Assembly: GCA_021397845.1 (NCBI GenBank)
Contig: CM038047.1
Span: 124,230,112-124,294,111, forward strand
Direction: 5' to 3'
Length of the DNA: 64,000 nt
Source of the DNA: Areca catechu
Lineage: Eukaryota; Streptophyta; Magnoliopsida; Arecales; Arecaceae
A program made the translations under genes and the position numbers. How positions within the stretch are numbered: the first letter of the stretch is position 1; every line of letters begins with the position of its first letter. The notes beneath the pieces were generated by a model that saw nothing but the letters and a program-made list of their open reading frames with translations, had not been told where the DNA came from and did no database searches. This document shows positions 34,009-45,193 of this stretch, piece by piece.

Positions 34009-34516
34009 GTCAAAGATGCATTAGGGTTATTAGAACATTCTGACTATTCTTCAATAGATTAGAGCAGCTAGTCACTCTGCACCAACTCCTTCTACAGTAG
34101 CACGGGATTTTGGCACAGATTGTGGTAAGGAGAGGCAGTACACTCCACTGACATTCCTTCAGCTACTACTCTTGTTGAGGCCGGGACTAGTACTGAGGTT
34201 TCGAGTTTTGATGTTGGAGTCACTCCGGCTACAAAGATTTTATCTACTACCAGCACCCTCGCCTTATCTGTTGATCCTCCTACTGCTCGACCTACTCCTA
34301 TCATGATTTCTTATGAGCCTAGAGCTAAAGCTAAACCTGAACATCTAAGACTACTACTCCTGTTAGGACCAGACTTAAGGACCTTAGGCCTAGGTTCCCT
34401 AAATTCAAGCCTGCTCTTGGTATTTTAGAGGTCGGTTTCTCCTCTACTAAGGAAGAGCCTAGTGATGATGACCCTAGTCCTTCATTTTGATGTTTTAGGA
34501 CTTTATGTTTAGCATG

Positions 34517-34587
34517 TTTTGTTGTTTGTGATACTACTTTTGTCATGCCGTGGCACTTTTATTTTATATCACTCTTGTATTGACACT

Positions 34588-34619
<32 letters not shown>

Positions 34620-34770
34620 CCTTTTATGATACATCTGATACATCTTTTGTTGTTTGTGATACTACTTTTGTCGTGCCGTGGTACTTTTATTTTGTATCAC
34701 TCTTGTATTGACACTTTTCATATATATATATATATATATATCTTTTTATGATACATCTGATACATCTTGT
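34517..34770. repeat. 128-bp tandem duplication with TA microsatellites
   Basis: Two head-to-tail copies (from 34517 and 34645) each hold TTTGTTGTTTGTGATACTAC, TATCACTCTTGTATTGACAC and a (TA)n run, longer in the first copy. It lies in the C1 3' untranslated region just before C2. Confidence 0.9.
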
Positions 34771-34805
34771 GAATGACTTAATTTGTGAATGAATGTTCTC
34801 CTTAT

Positions 34806-37169
34806 TGTAGGGTTCGGTGGCAAGGCGGAAACATAGATTTCAAAATTTTTTATCTTTATGAAATCTTCACCAAACCCTTAACCCAAGATCTCCTTAAAAG
34901 AATTAAAACATATAACATGTATATATAAGATTTAAACTCATATTAAAGTACTAACCTGTATTGCTAAAATCCAAACTTTAAATCTCCACCAGGTGCCCAA
35001 ATGTTCACCCTCCAATGGTGATCCACACACAAAAAGAAGAAGACTACAATTTCTTGTTCTTGGCTCCTCTTCTTGAATTCTTTTTCAAGAATTCAATTCT
35101 TGGACTTTTAGGCTAAATTTTCTTTCTTGAAAATTTCTTTTCTTCCTTCTTTCTTCTTCTTGAATTCTTTTCTTGAATTCCTTTTCTTGAATTCTTTTTC
35201 TTGAATTGAATTGGAAGAAGAAATTAAGACAAGTAAAGTCTTAATTCAAGAAAGAAAAGAAGAAGAACAGACCCTTCCTTTTCCTTTCCTTTACCGTTCA
35301 AGACCTTCCTCTTATTCTTGTTTAGGGTCAAAGTTTCGACAGAGATTATCTCTGTAAAGGAAACAATACCCAACAAGCATAAAGGGAAGGAGTATTCCGG
35401 AGAGGAGGAGAGGAATATGATCTCTGTATTTGATTATATGAAAAACCCCCGAGAACCCAAATCCCTTTTATATATTTCAGAGGGGCGTTTTCTCAAAACA
35501 ACGCAACCCTCTGAAACCCCAGGAATCACGATCCCTCATTCCTCACGCATCCCCTCAACCAAAAATTATGATTCTTCGATTTAATTTTCATTTTTCCGAT
35601 GAGGAGGATTCTCGAAAAAACTTCAGGAAGAATCGCGACTTTTGGAGAAGGACTTGCGACCGAAAAACGATGGATCTTTTTCCTTAATTTTTATGGCCAT
35701 CAGATCTAGATCCAAGAACGTCAAACAAGGATCCAAATCACCCCCTGTCTTGATTTTTCTCCGATGGAATTTCCTTCCAACGCGCGTGAAGAGGAGTCCA
35801 CACGCACGTGGAGTCTTTTTCTTGGCACCCGCGGGTGAGGAAGGGAGTTGGCAGCTTGGAGAGAGAGTCTCAGTGCACTTGATTCACTTGGGTTCAGCCA
35901 TGGGTTAGCCCAATGTCCTAAAATTTAAATTAGACCTTAATCTGGTTCAATTAGAATCCAATTAAGCCCAATTCGGAACCAAATTCGAATCTGATTCGAA
36001 TAGAAATTGGGTTTGCAACACATGCTAGTGTGTTTATCCTGCAAACATGATTTAATTCCAAATTAAATCCTTCATCAATTCCCTTTTGTGTGTGACCCAT
36101 TGGGTTCCACACCTAGCCAGCAGTAGGTCCGAGTGCTATTTGACTTAATTCGGTTAGATCTCAACTAAGCCGATTTAGGTCAACTCAAACTAGCTCGACT
36201 CGGTCAATTAGAATCTAATTCTAATTAACTGATTTGAATTACCATAATTCAATCATATACCTACAAGACAAGATTGATGTCTATAAACGTATCATGTCTA
36301 CCCGGAAGATGTGGAATTTTGGTGGAATTATCAAAATACCCATCAGTGGTGAGTTACCGGGCAATTCAGTCCTTTGATCAACTTGCATCCCGAATATGAT
36401 TATGAATATGGATACTTTTCAAATCCAATTTCATATTCATCCCTAGATCAATCTTTATAATGATGATTCATTAATGAACCATTAGAAATTAACTCTAATA
36501 TTCATACTTTGATCAAAGATTTCCTGAATCCATCATTTGATCGAAATTAGCTGGATGCAATTCCCTCTTACTAGGGCTGATCAATTCCTTGTTGACCTAC
36601 TCACAACCTCCATATACAATCCACCATACCCATATCACCTCATGCATGACTCAGTGTCATGATTGATTGCGAACCAAAGTATGGTTCATATATATAAGGT
36701 ACCATGGTAGTCTCAGGTCAAAGGACCACATGCACTACTCCCACTATGAGAATTATCTATTGACAAACAGATAAGGTTCCATTAGATATTCTCAATCTGG
36801 ATCAATTCGGTGAACTCATTCTCTAATGAACACACATCCTAGTATTAGTGTCAAACACAAGTGATTGTGAGATCAGTCACCCTCATCACAAAGCATATAT
36901 AGGATGTGCTGGTCTTGCCGGAAACATTGAACCCCAACTCAATGTCCCATCGACCAGGAATATTTTAGATTAGGGTTTTAAGGCTTTAGGTCTCACTGGT
37001 ATGATCTCATCATAACCCTAGAACCATAGCCCTAATCTATGGGGTTCATCATATAATCATAAAGACACAGCGTATGATGAAAATAATGCCTTTATTATAA
37101 TAATGTCAATTCATTGATTTTGGGATCGAAATATAATATTTTAATTGGTTTTCAGGGCACAATCTTTCA
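34806..37169 (-). repeat. C2 3' LTR
   Basis: This 2364-bp copy runs on the plus strand from TGTAGGGTTCGG to CAATCTTTCA. In element sense a TATA box lies at 35464-35476 (ATATATAAAAGGG). A cluster of TTCTTGAATTC words lies at 35050-35215, rich in GAATTC palindromes. Small ORFs at 35318-35908 also recur in part in the other LTR and are not genes. Confidence 0.94.
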
Positions 37170-37182
37170 ATCTCCCACTTGC
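37170..37182 (-). other. C2 polypurine tract
   Basis: GCAAGTGGGAGAT on the minus strand abuts the LTR start TGAAAGATTG. This is the typical copia plus-strand primer. Confidence 0.9.
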
Positions 37183-38640
37183 ACTAAAGCCAATCGCCTT
37201 TAAATCTTAACCCCATACAATCAAGGTGGCGATCAAACTCTCGCTGTGATAGCGATCAAACTCTCGCTGTGATAGAGCCTTAGTGAACGGGTCTGCTATG
37301 TTGTTCTTCGTTTCTACCTTTTAATGCAGACTTCTTGTCTTTCGACAATCTCTCGAATGAGATGGAAGCATCTCAGAATGTGCTTTGATTTGTGATGAGC
37401 TCTTGGTTCCTTTGCATGAGCAACAGCCCCAGTATTATCACAGTAAAGTGATACTAGACCTTCAATCTCAGGAACTACGCCCAACTCTGATATGAACTTC
37501 TTCATCTAGACAGCTTCCTTGGCAGCTTCACTAACAGCAATGTACTCTGCCTCAGTTGTTGAGTCAGCTACAGTTTGCTATTTAGAACTCTTCCAGCTTA
37601 CAGCTCCTCCATTTAGGGTAAAAACATACCCAAATATAGATTTGCTGTCATCTGGATCTAATTGAAAACTAGAATCTAAATAAGCTTCTAGTTTAAGATT
37701 AGATCCTCCGTATATTAGAAAAATATCCTTAGTTCTTCTTAAGTACTTAAGAATATTTTTCACAGCCTTCCAATGATCCTCTCCTGGATCAGCCTGAAAC
37801 CTGCTCGCTATACCTAAGGCATATGCCACATCAAGCATAGTACATAACATAGCATACATAATAGACCCTACTGTCGAAGCATAAGGTATAGAATTTATTC
37901 TATTTCTTTCTTCAGGTGTCTTAGGAGACATCTTTTTAGAAAGATGTATGCCATGACCAATAGGTAAGTAACCTCTTTTACTTTCCTCCATGCTAAATCT
38001 TTTTAGCACTTGGTCAATGTACCTAGACTGGGATAAACCTAGCATCCTCCTAGATCTATCTTTATAGATCTTGATGCCTAGTATATAAGATGCTTCTCCC
38101 AAGTCTTTCATGGAAAACTATTTAGATAACCATACCTTGACTGATTGTAACATTAGGATATCATTCCCAATGAGGAGTATGTCATCTACATACAGAACCA
38201 AGAAAACTATGGCACTCCCACTAGTCTTCTTGTACACACAAGGTTCATCCTCATTTTTGATAAAGTCAAATTCTTTGACTGTCTTATCAAATCGGATGTT
38301 CCAACTCCTAGATGCTTGCTTTAATCCATAAATAGATTTCTTCAGCCTACATACCTGATTAGGTTTAGTCTCCAAGACAAAACCTTCTGGCTGTGACATA
38401 TAAACCTCTTCCTCAAGGAAACCATTGAGAAATGCGGTTTTCACATCCATCTGCCAGATTTCATAATCATGATATGCTTCTATAGTAAGCATGATCCGAA
38501 TAGATTTGAGCATGGCAACAGGAGAAAATGTTTCATCATAATCTATTCCCTGTTTTTGTCTGAAATCCTTAGCCACTAATCTGGCTTTATAAGTTTCAAC
38601 TTGGCCATCTGCCCCAATCTTTTTCTTATAGACCCATTTG
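37183..38640 (-). pseudogene. C2 reverse transcriptase and RNase H
   Basis: From 38576 the minus strand encodes MAKDFRQKQGIDYDETFSPV, WQMDVKTAFLNGFLEEEVYM, SIYGLKQASRSWNIRFDKTV and the active site LVLYVDDILLIGND (about 38190). A stop at 38115 is followed by MKDLGEASYILGIKIYKDRS and RNase H (LEAYLDSSFQLDPDDSKSIF; SLYCDNTGAVAHAKEPRAHH) to about 37314. A frame change near 38600 separates RT from the upstream linker. A 23-bp word (GCGATCAAACTCTCGCTGTGATA) is duplicated at 37231-37276. The catalytic YVDD is intact. Confidence 0.92.
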
Positions 38641-40005
38641 CATCAATAGGGTTAACACCCTCTGGTGCATCAACCAAAGTCCAGACTTGGTTGACATACA
38701 TAGAGTCCATTTCGGATCTCATGGCTTCCAGCCATTTGTCTGAGTCACTACTCATGACAGCATCCGTATATGTTAGAGGCTCATCATTATCAATGATTCG
38801 GGCTTCATTATTTTTAATAATGAACCCATACCTCTCAGGTGCATGTCGCACCCTATCAGACCTACGGATAGGAGTGGTGTGTTCAGGTTCTATACTAACT
38901 ATGTTATGATTTGGTTGAGATGTATCTACTTGTTGAACTTCTTCAAGTTCAATATTTCTCCCACTGCCCTTTTGTAGGATGAACTCTTTCTCCATAAAAG
39001 TAGCATGCCTACTGACTAAAACCTTTTGTTCATTAGGGTGGTAGAACAGATATCCTATACTATCTTTAGGATATTCCACAAATAGACACTTTTCTGCTCT
39101 AACATCAAGCTTATGTCCAAAATTTCTTTTGACATAGGCTGGACATCCCCATATCTTAAGATACTTAAGATTGGGTTTCTTTCCCCTCCATAACTCATAT
39201 GGAGTGCTAGATACAGATTTGGATGGTACTCTATTTAAAATATTAGCCGCTATTTCCAAGGCATATCCCCAGAAAGAAACAGGTAAGTCTATGAAGCACA
39301 TCATGGACCGTACCATATCTAATAAAGTACGATTTCTCCTTTCAGCAACACCATTTAATTATGGTGTGTAAGGAGGAGTCCATTCAGAGATGATTCCCTT
39401 TTCTTTAAGGTGATCAAGAAACTCGGTGGATAAGTATTCACCTCCTCTATCTGATCGAAGGATCTTAATACTTTTCCCCGTTTGTTTCTCTACCATATTT
39501 GATACTCTAAAAATTTTTCAAAAGCTTCGGACTTATGTTTCATTAGATACACAAATCCATACCTTGAAAAATCATTAGTGAATGTGATGAAATATGAGTA
39601 TCCACCCTTGGCCTGAGTTGTCATAGGTCCACATACATCAGTGTGTTTGAGTCCTAATAACTCAATTGTCCTTTCATTATGTCCACTAAATGGAGTCTTG
39701 GTCATTTTACCCATGAGACATGATTCACAAGTTCCTAATGATTCATAGTCATAAGGATTAAGGAATTTTTCCTTGTATAACTTGTTAATCCTTTGCTCAC
39801 TAATATGTCCAAGATGATAGTGCCAAAGTAAAGTATTGTTTACTTTATCTCTTTTTCGTTTATTACTAACATGTAGTATATTATCATCAGAAGATAGAGT
39901 TAAGAGACCATTGCAAAATATGCCATTAAATATTATTTCATTAGAAAAACTGATTGAGCAGCCACTGCTCATTACATTCATAATATATCCTTGTTTAAGT
40001 AACAA
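38576..40005 (-). pseudogene. C2 integrase
   Basis: The pre-integrase zinc region (LLWHYHLGHISEQRINKLYK ... CESCLMGKMTKTPF) precedes the core LLGLKHTDVCGPMTTQAKGG, YFITFTNDFSRYGFVYLMKH. The second Asp and Glu region lies in a shifted, stop-containing stretch (39490-39317). From 39316: MVRSMMCFIDLPVSFWGYAL, TPYELWRGKKPNLKYLKIWG and the linker TPIRRSDRVRHAPERYGF leading to RT. It would integrate cDNA. A stop at about 39488 and frame changes inactivate it. Confidence 0.9.
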
Positions 40006-41104
40006 GGTACAGATATGATGTTTCTAATGATTCTAGGCATAAAATAATAATTTTTTAACTCTAAAATCTTCCTAGAAGGCAGCTTCAATATATAAGTCCC
40101 TACAGCTTCTGCTTGGATGGAATCTCCTCCAGCACTATAGAGCTCGAAGTCGCCTTCCTTCAAAACTCTAATATTCTGTAGTCCCTGCAATGATTTGCAG
40201 ATATGATGACCACAAACAGTATCCAATACCCAAGAGTTTGAATTAGAAGAGTCTAATGACAAAATTGTATGTATCTCATACATACCTTTTGGTGCATCAC
40301 TAGCACCAGGCTTCACACTTGCAAGGTAAACCTTGCAGTTTCTTTTCCAATGACCCGGTTTGCCATAATGAAAGCAGGTCATTTGTCCAGAGTCCTTCTT
40401 TCCTTTCTTTTTCTTGAAGCCCCCTTTTGGGTTCAACCTCCTCTTGGAACCCTTTTTGCCTATTTTCTTCTTGTTTACACCATCCATAAGAAGAAGTGGA
40501 GCCTTATTTTTCTTTAAATGGCTCTCTGCTGTTTTTAACATATTCAACAGCTCAGGCAAGGAAGTGTTAAGTTTGTTCATATGATAATTAAGAACAAACC
40601 GTGAAAATGACTCTGGGAGTGACTGCAGGATTAAATCCTGATTCAACTCCCCATCTATAACAAAACCCAATTGACTCAATCGGGTGATTAGGTCAAAACC
40701 TTTAATACATGGTCTTGTACGGATGTACCTTCTGTCATCCTTGCATGGAATAACTGCTTAGATATTTCATATCTTGCAGTTCGACTATGTTCTCCATAAA
40801 GTTCTTTTAGATTGAGCAATATGGAGTTTGTGTCCATGCTTTCATGTTGCCTCTGTCACTCATTGGTCATAGAAGCAAGCATTATACACTTGACAGTAAG
40901 TGAGTCATTTTGCCACAAGTTATATGTGGTCTTATCCTCTTGCGAGGCATCTTCCCCTAATGGTTCCAAGGTTAGGGTATCAAGAATATAAGAAATTCTT
41001 TCTTGGCTGAGTACTATCTTTAGGTTTCTCAACCAATTAACATAGTTTGGTCCAGTCAATTTATTTGCATCAAGAATGCTACGGAGTGAGAGTGAAGAGG
41101 CCAT
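39978..41104 (-). pseudogene. C2 gag and protease
   Basis: The ATG at 41104 opens MASSLSLRSILDANKLTGPN, the start of a copia gag, followed by NWLRNLKIVLSQERISYILD. A stop at 40853 and a frame change lead to 40679: LILQSLPESFSRFVLNYHMN, a Lys-rich zone, a zinc knuckle with its second Cys as Tyr (CFHYGKPGHWKRNC, about 40385), and a protease with WVLDTVCGHHIC (expected DTGC). The frame runs to about 39978. The leader with hairpins lies directly upstream. Confidence 0.9.
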
Positions 41105-41281
41105 TTAATCTACATTAACAAAGAACATTACATAAGCAAACAACCAATGTTGACAAAACATAATTAAATTAGGACTTTAACTCAATTATGTCTCCCACTA
41201 TTTTATCAAGCATCATAACCCTCCATATGATGATCGAGAAAACCCTAATTGGTTCTCTTAGTGGGGTTGATATCCTAATTC

Positions 41282-41601
41282 CTTATAAAAGACCTTGTGT
41301 GTACACAACAAATCTTATATAAGTTCAAAGGTAGGAAAACTCTTTCCAATTGTAACTTATACAATTCTCAACTTATCTTGGCCTCTAAAATATTAATAGC
41401 CTTGTGTGTACACAACAAACTATAATATTTTAGTTAAGTTAGACCCTTCATTGCTTTATAGTCATGATATTAATTATAATACCCTTGTGTGTACACAACA
41501 AAGTATTATATCAAATCATGCCATAAACATCAAATGTACCAAGCCAAAATTATGTTAGTCACCATAAAAGGCCTTATGTGTACACAACAAACCTAATATG
41601 G
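41282..41601 (-). repeat. Four same-loop hairpins in the C2 leader
   Basis: The 20-mer CCTTGTGTGTACACAACAAA (one copy with CCTTATGTG) occurs at 41293, 41400, 41483 and 41572. Each copy is flanked by inverted arms of unrelated sequence: CTTATAAAAGA/TCTTATATAAG, CTAAAATATTAATAG/CTATAATATTTTAG, TATAATAC/GTATTATA and CCATAAAAGG/CCTAATATGG. The 20-mer contains the palindrome TGTGTACACA. Confidence 0.88.
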
Positions 41602-41955
41602 ATCATCACATAATAATGACTTGGCATGAAGGAAGGCCACATGTAGTGAATATTACACTAAGCATATCAATCAATAATTAAGTTAATCTTATCGGCCAAG
41701 TAAGTGGGAGAGTGGTGGGAGTCCCCCCGTTGCTTTCCTTAGACACCAATAAGAATTGGCCAGGTCAGTCAACGGAACCAATTAAAAACCACGTCCTCTT
41801 TACCGATCATGAACCACTTTTCCTAGACACTGAATGATAAACTAATCATATTGATTATTTTTGCTTTTGGTATATGACACTACAACTTAATATGTTTTTA
41901 AAGAGGGCTTTATTAAAACAAAGCACATTCTTTATATAACCTAGCAAATATGTGC

Positions 41956-42295
41956 CATAGTGTGCCATCATACTAGGACAACCATTTACCACATAATGGA
42001 TCCACCATTATGCCAGGGCAACCTTATTTCAGTATGATGACTAGAAGGCTAAACATATCTTTATACAAATTAAGGTTTAAGTGAAAACCTTAATTTAGTG
42101 GCATACATCAAACATATATGCATAATTAACACAAATATGTGATTAGTGTGTCATCATACTAGGACAACTATTTACCACATAATGGATCCACCATTATGCT
42201 AGAGCAACCTTATTTCAGTATGATGACTAGATTCTAAACATATCTCTACAACAATTAGGGTTTGAGTGAAAACCCTAATTGGTGACATTACATCA
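41956..42295 (-). repeat. Duplicated branched hairpin unit in the C2 leader
   Basis: Two copies about 186 bp apart each have an outer stem ATCATACT/AGTATGAT (41967-41974 with 42031-42038; 42153-42160 with 42217-42224) enclosing CATAATGG/CCATTATG, then a third stem. The third stem is AATTAAGGTTT/AAACCTTAATT in one copy and AATTAGGGTTT/AAACCCTAATT in the other, a compensatory pair. Confidence 0.88.
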
Positions 42296-42373
42296 AACAT
42301 ATACAATATCATATGTTACTTATATACATATGCATCTAAAAATCAGCATATATATTTTAATCTTAATAAGGAG

Positions 42374-42385
42374 GCTCTGATACCA
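42374..42385 (-). other. C2 primer-binding site
   Basis: TGGTATCAGAGC on the minus strand, 1 nt from the LTR, fits initiator methionine tRNA. Confidence 0.92.
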
Positions 42386-42386
42386 C

Positions 42387-44746
42387 TGTAGGGTTCGGTG
42401 GCAAGGCGAAAACATAAATTTCAAAATTTTTTATCTTTATGAAATCTTCACCAAACCCTTAACCCCAAGATCTCTTTAAAAGAATTAAAACATATAACAT
42501 GTATATATAAGATTTAAACTCATATTAAAGTACTAACCTGTATTGCTAAAATCCAAACTTTAAATCTCCACCAGGTGCCCAAATGTTCACCCTCCAATGG
42601 TGATCCACACAGAAAAAGATGAAGACTACAATTTCTTGTTCTTAGCTCCTCTTCTTGAATTCTTTTTCAAGAATTCAATTCTTGGACTTTTAGGCTAAAA
42701 TTTTCTTTCTTGAAAATTTCTTTTCTTCCTTCTTTCCTCTTCTTGAATTCTTTTTTTGAATTCCCTTTCTTGAATTCATTTTCTTGAATTGAATTGGAAG
42801 AAGAAATTAAGACAAGTAAAGTCTTAATTCAGGAAAGAAAAGAAGAAGAACAGGCCCTTCCTTTTCCTTTCCTTTACCGTTCAAGACCTTCCTCTTATTC
42901 TTTTTAGGGTCAGAGTTTCGACAGAGATTATCTCTGTAAGGGAAACAATACCCAACAAGCATAAAGGGAAGGAGTATTCCAGAGAGGAGGAGAGGAATAT
43001 GATCTCTGTATTTGATTATATGAAAAACCCCCGAGAACCCAAATCCCTTTTATAGATTTCAGAGGGGTGTTTTCTCAAAACAATGCAACCCTCTGAAACC
43101 CCAGGAATCACGATCCCTCATTCTTCACACGTCCCCTCAACCAAAAATCATGATTCTCCAATTTAATTTTCGTTTTTTCGATGAGGAGGACTCTCGAAAA
43201 AACTTCAGGAAGAATCACAACTTTTGGAGACGGACTTGCGACCGAAAAATGACGGATCTTTTTCCTTAATTTTTCTAGCCATCAGATCCAAGGATGTCAG
43301 ACAAGGATCCAAATCACCCCCTATCTTGATTTTTCTCGATGGAATTTCCTTCCCACGCGCGTGAAGAGGAGTCCACATGCGCGTGGACTCTTCTTCTTGG
43401 CACGCGCGGGTGAGGAAGGGAGTGGGCGGCTTGGAGAGAGAGTCTCAGTGCACTTGATTCACTTGGGTTCAGCCATGGGTTAGACCAATGTCCTAAAATT
43501 TAAATCATACCTTAATTTGTTTCAATTAGAATACAATTAAGCCCAATTCGGTACCAAATTCGAATATGATTCGAATAGAAATTGGGTCTGCAACACATGC
43601 TAGTGTGTTTATCCTGCAAACATGATTTAATTCCAAATTAAATCCTTCATCAATTCTCTTTTGTGTGTGACCCATTGGGTTCCACACCTAGCCAACAGTA
43701 GGTCCGAGTGCTATTTGACTTAATTCAGTTAGATCTCAACTAAGCCGATTTAGGTCAACTCAAACTAGCTCTACTTGGTCAATTAGAATCTAATTCTAAT
43801 TAAATAATTTGAATTACCATAATTCAATCATATACCTACAAGACAAGATTGACGTCTAGCAACGTATCATGTCTACCTGGAAGATGTGGAATTTTGATGG
43901 AATTATCAAAATACCCTTCAGTGGTGAGTTACCGGGCAATCAGTCCTTTGATCAACTTGCATCCCGAATATGATTATGAATATGGATACTTGTCAAATCC
44001 AATTTCATATTCATCCCTAGCTCAATCTTTATAATGATGATTCATTAATGAACCATTAGAAATTAACTCTAATGTTCATACTTTGATCAAAGATTTCCTG
44101 AATCCATCATTTGATCGAAATTAGATGGATGCAATTCCCTCTTACTAGGGCTGATCAATTCCTTGTTGACCTACTCACAACCTCCATATACAATCCACCA
44201 TACCCAGTATCACCTCGTGCATGACTCAGTGTCATGATTGATTGCGAAACAAAGTATGGATTCATATATATAAGGTACCATGGTAGTCTCAGGTCAAAGG
44301 ACCACATGCACTACTCCCACTATGAGAATTATCTATTGACAAACAGATAAGGTTCCATTAGATATTCTCAATCTGGATCAATTCAGTGAACTCATTCTCT
44401 AATGAACACTCACATCCTAGTATTAGTGTCAAACACAAGTGACTGTGAGTCAGTCACCCTCATCACAAAGCATATATAGGATGTACTGGTCTTGCCAGAA
44501 ACATTGATCCCCAACTCAATGTCCCATCGACCAGGAATATTTTAGATTAGGGTTTTGAGGCTTTAGGTCTCACTGGTATGATCTCATCATAACACTAGAA
44601 CCATAGCCCTAATCTATGGGGTTCATCATATAATCATAAAGACACAGCGTATGATGAAAATAATGCCTTTATTATAATAATGTCAATTCATTGATTTTGG
44701 GATCGAAATACAATATTTCAATTGGCTTTTAGGGCACAATCTTTCA
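42387..44746 (-). repeat. C2 5' LTR
   Basis: This 2360-bp copy of 34806-37169 has the same ends (TGTAGGGTTCGG ... CAATCTTTCA) with scattered substitutions and small indels. The TATA region at about 43045 has one change (TTATAGAT against TTATATAT). The target duplication CTTAT follows. Confidence 0.94.
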
Positions 44747-45193
44747 CTTATTATATACTTTTTTGTTGATGACAAAAAGAGGGAGAAAGGAGAGAATAAT
44801 GTGCATGAAAATATGAATGAATATGCATGTAAATGTGAATATGAAAATGTGAATGAATGTATATGAAAGTAAATATGAAAATGAATTAAGTATGAATATA
44901 AAAGTAAATATGAAGAAAATATTATTACATTAGTAAGGGGGAGCTTGTGTTAAGCTTGTGCTAAACTCACTTCAAATACAAGTTAATATTGTGAAGTTTC
45001 GATGCTTAGTACATGGATGATACATATGATACATTGTGTTGGTACTCTTCAATTTAACAATTTGATACAATTTGGTTTGATACACACAATGTTAAATACT
45101 CTTTGATACATGTGAATATGATACATAGTAATTATAAAGTGATTTAAATCCTGTTCATGCCCTGTATTTTGTCATCATCAAAAAGGGGGAGAT
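44747..45193 (+). other. C1 3' untranslated region and polypurine tract
   Basis: This stretch after C2 has no ORF. It contains an internal purine-rich tract (AAAAAGAGGGAGAAAGGAGA, about 44774-44793), a GAATATGAAAATG-type low-complexity stretch (44800-44900), and the terminal polypurine tract AAAAAGGGGGAGAT (45180-45193) directly before the 3' LTR. Confidence 0.85.

Larger units (their letters stand above)
41105..42373 (-). other. C2 structured untranslated leader
   Basis: This 1.27-kb leader lies between the PBS and gag, without ORFs of interest. Read from the PBS it has two tandem copies of a branched structure (41956-42295), the GTGTCTAGG site (about 41822-41829), the hairpin CCAAT-tctt-ATTGG followed by TGTCTAAGG (41739-41759), and four hairpins with one loop sequence (41282-41601). 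Details are given as separate findings. Confidence 0.75.
34806..44746 (-). mobile_element. C2: Ty1/copia (Angela/TNT-like), complete with TSD, minus strand
   Basis: C2 is a 9941-bp element with LTRs 34806-37169 and 42387-44746 and a perfect target duplication CTTAT (34801-34805 and 44747-44751). Minus orientation is shown by the PBS beside the right LTR and the polypurine tract beside the left. Order: leader of about 1.3 kb, gag, protease, integrase, RT, RNase H. Long LTRs and a long structured leader fit Angela/Tork-type copia; lineage is provisional. Coding lesions are few compared with C3. Confidence 0.94.

Noticed and set aside
35318..35908. Two 88-codon ORFs in the C2 3' LTR
   Set aside because: Lie within the LTR and are broken in the 5' LTR copy; no domain.
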